Assembly: GCF_004327335.1 (NCBI RefSeq)
Contig: NZ_QJUO01000036.1
Location: 1-42,929 of the forward strand
Length of the DNA: 42,929 nucleotides
Direction of reading: 5' to 3'
Source: Stutzerimonas kirkiae
GTDB lineage: Bacteria; Pseudomonadota; Gammaproteobacteria; Pseudomonadales; Pseudomonadaceae
Shown piece after piece: positions 9,001 through 17,105 of this stretch. The notes beneath the pieces are model-generated. The model saw nothing but the letters and a program-made list of their open reading frames with translations, was not told the DNA's origin and searched no databases. A program made the position numbers and the translations under genes. Each line of letters starts with the position of its first letter. The first letter of the stretch is position 1.

Positions 9001-9522
9001 GGCTTGCGCCGGGACGAGCAAGACGCGCTGCAGCGTATCGAACTGCTGCCCGGCAGCCTGGCCAAGGGCAAGCAACTGAAATGGCACCGGCTGCTGCGCA
9101 CCTGGGTCGCCCATGTCGCCGGCAGCGCCAGCGAACTGCCGCTGGCCACGCTGCTGGTGGCGGAGGACATCAGCCTGCGCTTCGCCCCGCTGCCGGCCGA
9201 CGAGGCCCGCGGCCTGCTCGCCACCTGGCTGCAGGCCTGGCGCCAGGGTATGTGCCAGCCATTGCCGGTGGCACTGAAAAGCGCCTTCGCCTGGCTCGCC
9301 CAGGAAGACCCGCAGCGGGCCTGGGAAGCCGCACAGCAATGCTATGAAGGCGGCTTCCAGCTCGCGGGTGAAGTCGCCGGCGATGCCAGCCTGGCACGCC
9401 AGTACCCGGACTTCGCCAGCCTCGCCGCCGATGGCCGCTTCGCCGAGTGGAGCCGCCTGCTCTACCTGCCGCTGCTGGAGTTCGCGCCCGAGCGCCTGGC
9501 CGACGCGGAGGATGCGCCATGA
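6088..9522 (+). CDS. recC: Exodeoxyribonuclease V gamma subunit RecC
   Basis: A 1144-residue RecC subunit, near the usual length of about 1120. RecC is the inactive-helicase scaffold of RecBCD that splits the duplex and reads Chi. The N-terminus FMVVHGNHLEDLRELALQW and LLVQSNGIAQWLKLALA is the characteristic RecC opening. VHNPCQHHWGDIVEDKDLL, NFCTLMPMRAIPFRQVCLLGMNDGDYPR and ESLQSFLRAPVRFFF are conserved RecC blocks, the last in the C-terminal nuclease-like domain that contacts the 3' strand. Its stop overlaps the recB start as ATGA, so subunits are probably made in fixed proportion. Start chosen at the ATG giving the conserved N-terminus. Confidence 0.97.
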   Translation: MQDEQALPPGFMVVHGNHLEDLRELALQWMRKHPLRPLENEVLLVQSNGIAQWLKLALAAEEGLGIAAAIQVELPARFLWQAYRSVLGDEQTPEHSPLDKQPLTWRLMRLLPELLQAPAFAPLQRFLANDQDLRKRHQLAERLADLFDQYQVYRADWLADWAEGRDQLRTSRRGIRPLEDNARWQAELWRALLADVGPEHLAGSRAGVHPRFLERLRTLEAAPAGLPRRITVFGISSLPAQTLEALAALARFSQVLLCVHNPCQHHWGDIVEDKDLLRHEYRRQQRKPGLSANLDASELHQHAHPLLAAWGKQGRDYMNLLDQHDQPHGYQQRFAALGGRIDLFGEANSRHLLGQLQDDILDLRPLAETREHWPPFDPSRDHSLRFQLAHSAQREVEILHDQLLQRFNDEADLRPRDIIVMVPDINTYAPHIQAVFGQYGHDDPRHIPFTLADQGRRGRDPLLIALEHLLKLPDTRLNVSEVLDLLDIAALRERFAIGAGDLPTLQRWIEGAGVRWGLDAAHRGSLGQSDGLEQNTWHFGLRRMLLGYAMGDSGACAGIEPFDEIGGLEAVLIGPLVRLLDELQQALQALRQPATPQAWGERLRQLLERFFLARDEREEILLGQLLEALDSWLELCAQAHLEQPLPLTVVREAWLGGLDESRLSQRFLAGAVNFCTLMPMRAIPFRQVCLLGMNDGDYPRSQAPLDFDLMAGDYRPGDRSRREDDRYLLLEALLSARDRLYISWVARSIRDNSERPPSVLIGQLRDHLGNGWRLADGGDLLAALTTEHPLQPFSRRYFSQDDGPLFSYAREWAAVHQPGAHERADAPLAEQPQEQPLELESLQSFLRAPVRFFFSRRLKAYLDEAQQTELDSEPFALDGLQRHQMQQQLLEAASLAPDYQQALERQAAQLQRSGQLPLAGFGTRLREQLLQPLPQQIRRYHALCAGLSEPRETPSQVSFEQDGLRLSGWLSGLRRDEQDALQRIELLPGSLAKGKQLKWHRLLRTWVAHVAGSASELPLATLLVAEDISLRFAPLPADEARGLLATWLQAWRQGMCQPLPVALKSAFAWLAQEDPQRAWEAAQQCYEGGFQLAGEVAGDASLARQYPDFASLAADGRFAEWSRLLYLPLLEFAPERLADAEDAP

Positions 9523-12500
9523 GCCACGCCGCGCAACGCCCCCTGGCACTGCGCTTTCCGCTGCACGGCAGCCGCCTGATCGAAGCCAGCGCCGGTACCG
9601 GCAAGACCTACACCATCTCCGCGCTGTACCTGCGCCTGGTGCTCGGACATGGCGGCGAGGAGGCCTTCCCGCGCGCGCTGCCGCCGCCGGAAATCCTCGT
9701 GGTGACCTTCACCGACGCCGCCACCCGCGAACTGCGCGAGCGTATCCGCAGCCGCCTGGTGGAAGCCGCCCGCGCCTTCCGCGACGAAGCCGGCGAGGCG
9801 CCCGACCCGCTGCTGCGACAACTGCGCGGCGACTTCGCCGAGGAGGACTGGCCCGGCTGCGCGCGCAACCTGGAGATCGCCGCGCAGTGGATGGACGAGG
9901 CGGCCATCTCCACCATCCACGGCTGGTGCCAGCGCATGCTGCGCGAACATGCCTTCGACAGCGGCAGCCTGTTCACCCAGAACCTGGAAACCGACCACAG
10001 CGAACTGCTGGCCGAAGTGACCCGCGACTACTGGCGCCAGCACTGCTACCCGTTGCAGGGCCAGGCGCTGGACTGGGTGATGGCGCACTGGCAGCAGCCG
10101 GCGCTGTTGCTGCCGCGCCTGCGCCCGCTGCTGGGCGAGCACGATGACACGCCGCAACAGCCGTTGGGCCAATTGCTGGAAAGCGCTCTGGACGAGCGGG
10201 CACGGCAACTGGCCGGTCTCAAGGCGCCCTGGCCGGCCTGGGCGGATGAGCTGCAAGAACTGCTGGACCAGGCCGTGGCGGCCAAACAGGTGGATGGCCG
10301 CAAGTTGCAGCCGCGCTACTACCAGCCCTGGCTGGAAAAGCTGCGCGCCTGGGCGCAGGGCGACGACAACGAACTCGAACTGGGCACCGGCTTCCAGCGC
10401 CTGACCCCGGATGGCCTGGCCGAGGCCTGGAAGGGCCAGGCGCCCAGCCATCCGGCGCTGCACGCCATGGCCGAACTGCCACGGCGCCTGGCGGCCCTGG
10501 CCGACCCCGCCGAGGCCGCGCTGCGCCATGCCGCCGCGAAAGTAGCCCGGCGCTTCGACGAAGAAAAACGCCAGCGTGCGGAAATGGGCTTCGACGATAT
10601 GCTCAGCCGCCTCGACGACGCCCTGCACAGCGACAGCGGCGAACGCCTGGCCGGGGTCATCCGCCGCCAGTTCCCGGTGGCGCTGATCGACGAATTCCAG
10701 GACACCGACCCCCTGCAATACCGCATCTTCGACCGAATCTACCGTGTGGAAGAAAACCACGCCGACAGCGGGCTATTCATGATCGGCGACCCCAAGCAGG
10801 CGATCTACGCCTTCCGTGGCGCCGATATCCACACCTACCTGCGGGCGCGCCGCGCCACCCGGGGCCGGCACTACGACCTGGACACCAACTTCCGTTCCAG
10901 CCAACCGATGGTCGCGGCGGTCAACCACCTGTTCGAGCTGGCCGAGAACCGCGACAGCGGCAATGGCGCCTTCCTGTTCCGCGAAGGCACGGACAACCCC
11001 CTGCCCTTCCAGCCGATCGGCGCCCGTGGCCGCCAGGAAACCTGGAGCCTGGAAGGCCAGGCCCAGCCAGCCATGACCCTCTGGCACCTGCCCGCCGCGG
11101 AACCACTGGGCAAGGGCGCCTATCGCGAGGCCATGGCCGCCGCCGGCGCCAGCGAGATCGTGCGCCTGCTCAACCTGGGCGCCGAGGGTAAGGCCGGTTT
11201 CGCCGAAGCTGAGCGGCTGGCGCCGCTACGCCCCAGCGATATCGCCATCCTGGTGCGCGACTTCGGCGAAGCCCAGGCGATCCGCCAGCAACTGGCCGAA
11301 CGCGGCGTACGCAGCGTCTACCTGTCGGACAAGGACTCGGTGCTGGCCAGCCAGGAAGCCCGCGACCTGTTGCTGTGGCTGCGCGCCTGCGCCGAGCCGG
11401 AACAGGATCGCCCGCTACGCGCGGCGCTGGCCTGCCGCACCCTGGCGCTGCCGCTGGAAGAACTGGAGCGCCTCAACCTCGACGAGCGCTTCTGGGAACA
11501 CCGCGTCATGCAGTTCCGCGACTACCACCAGCGCTGGCAACGTCAGGGCGTGTTGCCGATGCTGCGCGGCCTGCTGCAGGACTTCGAGCTGCCACGCCGG
11601 CTGATGGCCCGCACCGACGGCGAGCGGGTACTGACCAACCTGCTGCACCTGGCCGAACTGCTGCAACAGGCCGCCAGCGAACTGGACGGCGAGCAGGCGC
11701 TGATCCGCCATCTGGCGGAACTGCTGGGCAACGCCGGGCAGACCGCCGACGAGCAGGTGTTGCGCCTGGAAAGCGATGAGGCGCTGGTAAGGGTGGTGAC
11801 CATCCACAAATCCAAGGGCCTGGAATACCCCCTGGTGTTCCTGCCGTTCATCTGCGCCTTCCGCCCGGTGGACGCCGGCAAGCCGCTCCAGGTGCAGGAC
11901 GGCAGCCGGCGGCGGCTACTGCTGCAACCCGACGAACAGCAACTGCAACAGGCCGAACGCGAACGCCTGGGCGAGGACCTGCGCCTGCTCTACGTCGCCC
12001 TGACCCGCGCACGCCATGCCTGCTGGCTGGGCATCGCCGAACTGCGCGACGGCCGCAGGAAGGAGTCCAGCCTGCCGCGCTCGGCGCTGGGCTATCTGCT
12101 TGGCGGCGGTGAACCGCTCGATCCGCTGGCCGCGCACCTCGACGAGCTGCGACAACCTCCCGCGATCCAGGTGCTACAAGCCCCGGAGGCCACCCCGCAG
12201 CCCTATCGGGCGCCCGCCCGGGAGTGGCAGCCGCCGCACTGGCGCACACCGCAGCGCAGCGCCCGGGAACACTGGTGGATCGCGTCCTACAGCGCCTTGC
12301 GCCACGACGACGGCGCCAGCGAGGATGCTACGGACTATCTCGACAACGCGCCGGACAGCCCTGCCGAACAGAAGGCCAGCGACGACGAGCGCATCGGCAT
12401 GCCGCCGCTGGCCAGCCCCCAGGGCGATGGCCTGCACCGCTTCCCGCGTGGGCCAGGGCCGGGCACCTTCCTCCACGGCCTGCTGGAAATGGCCGCCAAC

Positions 12501-13169
12501 GAAGGATTTGCCCGCCTGCTGGCGCGCCCCGAGCGGCTGCGCGACCTGATCGCGCGACGCTGCCAGTTGCGCGGCCTGAAGCAATGGATCGAGCCGCTGC
12601 ACGCCTGGCTGCTGCAGCTGCTGGCCTGCCCGCTGCCGCTGGCGGACGGCACCCATGCCAGCCTCGGCCAGCTCGGGCAATACCAGGCCGAGATGGAGTT
12701 CTGGTTCGCGGCGCGCCAGGTCGATGTCAGGCAGCTCGACCGCCTGGTGCGCCAGCACGAACTGCCCGGCCTGGCGCGCCCGGCACTGCGCGCGGATACC
12801 CTGAGCGGCATGTTCAAGGGCTTTATCGACCTGGTCTTCGAACACCAGGGGCGCTACTACGTCGCCGACTACAAATCCAACTGGCTGGGCGATGCCGACG
12901 GCGCCTACGAGCCACACAGCATGCAACTGGCCATGGCCGAGCACCGCTACGACCTGCAGTACGCTCTCTACCTGCTGGCGCTGCACCGCCAATTGCGCCT
13001 GCGCCTGACCGACTACGACTATGACCGGCATATCGGCGGTGCGCTCTACCTGTTCCTGCGCGGTAGCCGGGCGGCGAACCACGGCGTCCACCTGGCGCGC
13101 CCGCCACGCAGCCTGATCGAAGCCCTGGATCGCCTGTTCCAGGGCCAGCCCACGGAGCCCGAGCGATGA
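9519..13169 (+). CDS. recB: Exodeoxyribonuclease V beta subunit RecB
   Basis: A 1216-residue RecB: superfamily 1 helicase fused to a C-terminal nuclease, the 3'-to-5' motor and only nuclease of RecBCD. Walker A is at residues about 23-31 (EASAGTGKTYT). Later helicase motifs include FTDAATRELRERI, LIDEFQDTDPLQY (Walker B), GDPKQAIYAFRGAD, TIHKSKGLEYPLVFLPF and LLYVALTRAR. The nuclease domain is intact: GTFLHGLLE, then FKGFIDLVF with Asp1104 and VADYKSNW with Asp1117 and Lys1119. The ATG at 9519 overlaps the recC stop (ATGA); longer in-frame readings would lie inside recC. The recD start overlaps its own stop in the same way. Confidence 0.97.
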   Translation: MSHAAQRPLALRFPLHGSRLIEASAGTGKTYTISALYLRLVLGHGGEEAFPRALPPPEILVVTFTDAATRELRERIRSRLVEAARAFRDEAGEAPDPLLRQLRGDFAEEDWPGCARNLEIAAQWMDEAAISTIHGWCQRMLREHAFDSGSLFTQNLETDHSELLAEVTRDYWRQHCYPLQGQALDWVMAHWQQPALLLPRLRPLLGEHDDTPQQPLGQLLESALDERARQLAGLKAPWPAWADELQELLDQAVAAKQVDGRKLQPRYYQPWLEKLRAWAQGDDNELELGTGFQRLTPDGLAEAWKGQAPSHPALHAMAELPRRLAALADPAEAALRHAAAKVARRFDEEKRQRAEMGFDDMLSRLDDALHSDSGERLAGVIRRQFPVALIDEFQDTDPLQYRIFDRIYRVEENHADSGLFMIGDPKQAIYAFRGADIHTYLRARRATRGRHYDLDTNFRSSQPMVAAVNHLFELAENRDSGNGAFLFREGTDNPLPFQPIGARGRQETWSLEGQAQPAMTLWHLPAAEPLGKGAYREAMAAAGASEIVRLLNLGAEGKAGFAEAERLAPLRPSDIAILVRDFGEAQAIRQQLAERGVRSVYLSDKDSVLASQEARDLLLWLRACAEPEQDRPLRAALACRTLALPLEELERLNLDERFWEHRVMQFRDYHQRWQRQGVLPMLRGLLQDFELPRRLMARTDGERVLTNLLHLAELLQQAASELDGEQALIRHLAELLGNAGQTADEQVLRLESDEALVRVVTIHKSKGLEYPLVFLPFICAFRPVDAGKPLQVQDGSRRRLLLQPDEQQLQQAERERLGEDLRLLYVALTRARHACWLGIAELRDGRRKESSLPRSALGYLLGGGEPLDPLAAHLDELRQPPAIQVLQAPEATPQPYRAPAREWQPPHWRTPQRSAREHWWIASYSALRHDDGASEDATDYLDNAPDSPAEQKASDDERIGMPPLASPQGDGLHRFPRGPGPGTFLHGLLEMAANEGFARLLARPERLRDLIARRCQLRGLKQWIEPLHAWLLQLLACPLPLADGTHASLGQLGQYQAEMEFWFAARQVDVRQLDRLVRQHELPGLARPALRADTLSGMFKGFIDLVFEHQGRYYVADYKSNWLGDADGAYEPHSMQLAMAEHRYDLQYALYLLALHRQLRLRLTDYDYDRHIGGALYLFLRGSRAANHGVHLARPPRSLIEALDRLFQGQPTEPER

Positions 13170-15229
13170 AACAGACCAGCCTGGACCTGGAGCCGAGCGC
13201 CCTGGACGATAGCGGCGAACTGCTGGCGCTGCTCGATGCCTGGGTCGCCTGCGGCTGGCTGCGCGAACTGGACCGGGCACTGGCGGCGCTGCTCGCCGAA
13301 CTGGAGGAGGATGCCTCGCCGCTGCTGTTGCTGGCGGCGGCCCTGGCCAGCCATCAGCTCGGCCATGGGCATGTCTGCCTGGACCTGCACGCCACCCTGG
13401 CCGACCCGGATTTCGCCCTCTCGCTGCCGCCCGAAGGAGAACCGGGCGGTGCCTTGCTGCCCTCGCGCCAGTTGGCACGGCTGACCGCCGGAGCGTGGCG
13501 TGCCGCCCTGGCCGCCAGCCGCTTGGTGGCGGTATCCGGCGAGCGCCATGATACGCCGCTGGTGCTCGACGGCCACAGCCTCTACCTGCGCCGCTACTGG
13601 ACCTACGAACAGCGCGTGGCCGCCGCCATCGGCGAACGCCTGGCGAGCGCGCGACAGATCCCGCAGGACTTGCCACAGCGCCTGCAACGGCTGTTCCCAC
13701 AGGGCCCCGGCACACCCCGTAGCGACTGGCAGAAACTGGCCTGTGCACTGGCCACCCGTAGCAGCTTCAGCGTGATCACCGGCGGCCCAGGCACCGGCAA
13801 GACCACCACCGTGGTGCGCCTGTTGGCGCTGTTGCAGGGGGCCGCGCAGGAAGCAGGCCGCCCGCTGCGCATCGCCCTGGCCGCACCAACCGGCAAGGCG
13901 GCGGCGCGCCTGACCGAATCCATCGGCGCCCAGGTCGCCGGCCTGGACATCGACGAGTCGGTGCGCCAGGCCATCCCCAGCGAAGTCACCACCCTGCACC
14001 GCCTGCTCGGCAGCCTGCCGGGCAGCCGCCACTTCCGCCACCACGCCGGCAACCCGCTGGCGCTGGATGTGCTGGTGGTGGACGAAGCCTCGATGATCGA
14101 CCTGGAAATGATGGACAACCTGCTGGCGGCACTGCCGACCCAGGCGCGCCTGGTACTGCTGGGTGACAAGGACCAGTTGGCCTCGGTGGAAGCCGGCGCC
14201 CTGCTCGGCGACCTCTGCCGGGATGCCGAACCGGGTCACTACGACCCGGCCACCCGCGCCTGGCTGGAAGCACAGAGCGGCCAACCGCTGGACGCGGACG
14301 AACTGCTGCCCGGCACCGCCTGGCAGTATCCGCTGGAGCAGCACACAGTCATGCTGCGTCACTCGCGGCGCTTCGGCGCGCACTCGGGCATCGGCCAACT
14401 GGCCAGGGCAGTCAACCGCCGCGATGCCGATCAGGCCCTCGCCACCCTGCGTGAACCCCACGACGACCTGTATCGCCTGAATCTGCGCAGCGCCCAGGAC
14501 CCGGCCCTGGAGCACCTGCTGCTGGACGGCCATGGCCAGGCCGGCGGTTACACCCACTACCTGCAACGGCTGCATGAAACACGCCCGGCGCCCACCCTGG
14601 CGGCGGACGACCCGGCCTGGGCGCGCTGGGCGGGCGGGGTGCTGCAAGCCTTCGACGGTTTCCGCCTGCTGTGCGCCATCCGCAGGGGCGACTGGGGCGT
14701 CGCCGGGCTCAACCTGCGTATCGCCCAGGCCTTGGGCCGGCGCGGGCTGATCGACGCCAGCACACCCTGGTACGAGGGCCGCCCGGTGCTGATGACCCAC
14801 AACGATTACAGCCTGGGCCTGATGAACGGCGATATCGGCATCGCCCTGTGCCTGCCCGAGCCTGACCAGCAGCCTGGCCAACCGCCCCGCCAGGTGCTGC
14901 GCGTGGCCTTCCCGCGCAACGATGGCAGCGCCGGCCTGCGCTATATCCTGCCCAGCCGGCTGAGCGCGGTGGAGACCGTGTTCGCCATGACGGTGCATAA
15001 ATCCCAGGGCTCGGAATTCGAGCACACCGCGCTGCTGTTGCCGGAACGCCTCAACCCAGTGTTGACCAAGGAGCTGATCTACACCGCCATCACCCGTGCC
15101 CGCAGCCACTTCAGCCTGATCGAACAGCGCGAAAGCGTCTTCGACCAGGCCACCCGACGCGCCGTGGAACGCCGCAGCGGCCTGCTGCGGACCCTGAGGG
15201 AGCGAAACCCGGCGCCGGAAACACCCTGA
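13166..15229 (+). CDS. recD: Exodeoxyribonuclease V alpha subunit RecD
   Basis: A 687-residue RecD, the 5'-to-3' helicase of the RecBCD complex. Walker A is at about residues 206-214 (GGPGTGKTTT). LAAPTGKAAARLTESI, VLVVDEASMIDLEMM (Walker B), LLGDKDQLASVEAGALLGD and the late MTVHKSQGSEFEH and IYTAITRAR are the expected superfamily 1B motifs. It is somewhat longer than the E. coli protein (608 residues), with the extra length mostly in the N-terminal domain and the linker after motif III. It begins within the recB stop (ATGA). A terminator-like hairpin overlaps its stop codon. Confidence 0.97.
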   Translation: MKQTSLDLEPSALDDSGELLALLDAWVACGWLRELDRALAALLAELEEDASPLLLLAAALASHQLGHGHVCLDLHATLADPDFALSLPPEGEPGGALLPSRQLARLTAGAWRAALAASRLVAVSGERHDTPLVLDGHSLYLRRYWTYEQRVAAAIGERLASARQIPQDLPQRLQRLFPQGPGTPRSDWQKLACALATRSSFSVITGGPGTGKTTTVVRLLALLQGAAQEAGRPLRIALAAPTGKAAARLTESIGAQVAGLDIDESVRQAIPSEVTTLHRLLGSLPGSRHFRHHAGNPLALDVLVVDEASMIDLEMMDNLLAALPTQARLVLLGDKDQLASVEAGALLGDLCRDAEPGHYDPATRAWLEAQSGQPLDADELLPGTAWQYPLEQHTVMLRHSRRFGAHSGIGQLARAVNRRDADQALATLREPHDDLYRLNLRSAQDPALEHLLLDGHGQAGGYTHYLQRLHETRPAPTLAADDPAWARWAGGVLQAFDGFRLLCAIRRGDWGVAGLNLRIAQALGRRGLIDASTPWYEGRPVLMTHNDYSLGLMNGDIGIALCLPEPDQQPGQPPRQVLRVAFPRNDGSAGLRYILPSRLSAVETVFAMTVHKSQGSEFEHTALLLPERLNPVLTKELIYTAITRARSHFSLIEQRESVFDQATRRAVERRSGLLRTLRERNPAPETP

Positions 15230-15264
15230 CCCCGCGCCCCCGCCTGGAGGGTGTTGGTTTTTTC
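15220..15264 (+). terminator. Putative Rho-independent terminator after recCBD
   Basis: AACACCCT (15220-15227) pairs with AGGGTGTT (15248-15255) to give an 8-bp stem with a 20-base GC-rich loop, followed by GGTTTTTTC. The stem begins inside the last codons of recD. The long loop makes it weaker than a classical terminator. Confidence 0.55.
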
Positions 15265-15354
15265 ATGTGAACCACCTCTCAATCCCGGAGATTCGCCCTG
15301 GCACCGCCACGACCGCTACCGCATGCGGCCCATTCACGCCAGCAAGGACGCGAC

Positions 15355-16269
15355 ATGCCGGAGCAAAGCCAGCACAAACCCCACGACAACAGCTACAAGC
15401 TGCTGTTCAGCAATCCGCAAATGGTCGCCGACCTGCTGCGGGGCTACATCCACCAGCCCTGGATCGAACAGCCCGACTTCACCACCCTGAGCCGGGTCGC
15501 CAGCAGCCACGTCTCCGCCGACCTGCGCGAACGCGAGGACGACATCATCTGGCGCGTGCGCTGGGCCGACCAGCAACGCTGGCTCTACATCTACCTGTTG
15601 CTGCAGTTCCAGTCGCGACCCGACCGATACATGGCGCTGCGCATCCTCACCTACCTGGGCCGGCTCTACGAAGACCTGGGCAAGACCCGGCAACTCACAC
15701 CGTCCGGCAAACTGCCCCCGGTGCTGCCCATCGTCCTCTACAACGGCAGGCGCCGATGGCACGCCGCACAGGATATCGCCGAACTCATCGACAAGGCACC
15801 CGGAGACCTGCAGACCTACAGGCCGCACCTGCGCTACTTCCTGCTGGACGAAAACCGCTATGCCAACGAACCCATACCCCAGGTACGCAACCTGGTCGCC
15901 GCCCTGTTCGGCCTGGAGAACAGCCGTACCCCGGAAGACATCCGCCAACTGCTGAGCCTGCTGATCGACTGGCTGGCGCTGCCGGAACAGATGCAACTGC
16001 GCAGGCACTTCACCGCCTGGATCAAGCGCGCGCTGCTGCCTGCGCGAATGGGTGCTATAAACACCGAACACCTCGAACAGTTGGACGACTTACAGGAGGT
16101 CGACAGCATGCTGGCCGAACGCGTGAAAGACTGGACCCGCGACTGGAAAGCCCAGGGTATCGAAGAGGGGCGTGAGAAAGGCCACAAGGAAGGAGCAGCC
16201 GCCGTTCTGCTCAGGCTTCTGGAGCGCCGTTTCGGCACCCTGGATGAAGTCTTCGCCGATGCAGCCTGA
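15355..16269 (+). CDS. Rpn family recombination-promoting nuclease / putative transposase (YhgA-like), possibly catalytically altered
   Basis: A 304-residue member of the Rpn/YhgA family (transposase_31 type PD-(D/E)XK nucleases). The start has AAGGA seven bases upstream. Family hallmarks: DNSYKLLFSN at the N-terminus, ADLREREDDIIWRVRW, FQSRPDRYMALRILTYLGRLYEDL, LPPVLPIVLYNGRRRW and a charged EEGREKGHKEG segment near the end. Two oddities are visible. The usual E-x-Q of the nuclease core reads Q84-F-Q86 (LLLQFQS), while the second copy in this window has LLLEFQS. The C-terminus jumps from RRFG straight to TLDEVFADAA, about 30 residues shorter than the second copy, which suggests an in-frame deletion. 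It follows recD by 125 bases. Activity is doubtful. Confidence 0.85.
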   Translation: MPEQSQHKPHDNSYKLLFSNPQMVADLLRGYIHQPWIEQPDFTTLSRVASSHVSADLREREDDIIWRVRWADQQRWLYIYLLLQFQSRPDRYMALRILTYLGRLYEDLGKTRQLTPSGKLPPVLPIVLYNGRRRWHAAQDIAELIDKAPGDLQTYRPHLRYFLLDENRYANEPIPQVRNLVAALFGLENSRTPEDIRQLLSLLIDWLALPEQMQLRRHFTAWIKRALLPARMGAINTEHLEQLDDLQEVDSMLAERVKDWTRDWKAQGIEEGREKGHKEGAAAVLLRLLERRFGTLDEVFADAA

Positions 16270-16589
16270 CGAAGCCCAGGCACAAGCACAGGCCTAGCCT
16301 GCCCACGCGGCGAGTCCTGGCTTTATCCTCGATGCATCTGGAGCCATTGGCTTTCGACGGAATCGAAAAGGCCGAGTGGCTCTTGCATGAAATATCCCGC
16401 ATATCCAGGCCGCCTTGCGCCGCTCTTTTCCGTTTGCAGCGGCGCAGCCCACGGAAAGGTGCGACCGTAAAAATTCCATAAAAGAATAAACAGATACCTA
16501 TTATTTATTTTTGAGGAATAAATCACGCTGCTAGGATGCCGCCACCGGAACACCGGACCCCATGCCACTCCATCCTTGCGGAGCGCCCC
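16270..16589. other. AT-rich leader region before the ECF sigma gene
   Basis: About 320 bases without a gene. The left part is GC-rich with nothing recognised. From about 16468 to 16525 the DNA becomes strikingly AT-rich for this genome and should carry the promoter of the sigma factor gene. It includes the palindrome described separately. A weak -35/-10 reading is TTGAGG at 16511 and TAGGAT at 16532, but the spacing of 15 bases is short. Confidence 0.5.
16503..16523. promoter_or_regulatory. Perfect AT-rich inverted repeat before the sigma gene, likely operator
   Basis: ATTTATT (16503-16509), seven bases TTTGAGG, then AATAAAT (16517-16523): a perfect 7-7-7 inverted repeat of the form expected for a dimeric regulator. 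It overlaps the best promoter candidate and lies about 65 bases before the sigma factor start. It could be a LysR-type site; CysB would fit a sulfur role for the locus, but that is a guess. Confidence 0.5.
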
Positions 16590-17105
16590 ATGTCCGGTGT
16601 CGAAAACCTTCATAGCGAATATGTCGGCCAGCTCTTCCGCAGCCACTACGGCTGGCTGTGCAAGCGCCTGCGCCGCCATCTGGAGTGCTCGGCGAGCGCC
16701 GAGGACCTGGCCTCGGAAACCTTCGTCCAGGTCCTCAAGGCTCCGGCCGCCACACCCATTCTCGAACCCCGCGCCTTCCTCACCACCATCTCGCGGCGCC
16801 TGCTGTTCCAGTTCTGGCGCCGCCGCGACCTGGAACGCGCCTACCTCGAGACACTGATCCATGAGGAAGAAGCAACCACCCCTACCCTGGAAGAACAGGC
16901 ACAGATGCTGGAAGCGCTCTGCGAGATCGACCGCCTGCTCGATGGCCTACCAGCCAGGGTCAAGGCGACCTTCCTGTTGTCCCAGGTGGATGGCCTGACC
17001 TACCCGCAGATCGCCAGCGCCCTGGGCATTTCCCAGCGCTCGGTGAGCGACTACATGGCCCAGGCCATCAAGCGTTGCCTGCGACTCAGCCTGGAGCGAA
17101 TGTGA
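16590..17105 (+). CDS. ECF sigma factor, FecI-like
   Basis: A 171-residue extracytoplasmic-function sigma-70 factor of the iron-starvation (FecI) type. Region 2 spans about residues 10-75 (LFRSHYGWLCKRLRRHLECSASAEDLASETFVQVL), region 4 about 105-165 (LDGLPARVKATFLLSQVDGLTYPQIASALGISQRSVSDYMAQAI, a helix-turn-helix that would read the -35 element). The ATG at 16590 is chosen because GGAG stands six bases before it; an upstream in-frame ATG has no such site. Its stop overlaps the GTG start of the anti-sigma gene. In FecI-FecR-FecA systems this sigma factor drives transcription of the receptor operon when the ligand is present. Target promoters here were not identified. Confidence 0.93.
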   Translation: MSGVENLHSEYVGQLFRSHYGWLCKRLRRHLECSASAEDLASETFVQVLKAPAATPILEPRAFLTTISRRLLFQFWRRRDLERAYLETLIHEEEATTPTLEEQAQMLEALCEIDRLLDGLPARVKATFLLSQVDGLTYPQIASALGISQRSVSDYMAQAIKRCLRLSLERM

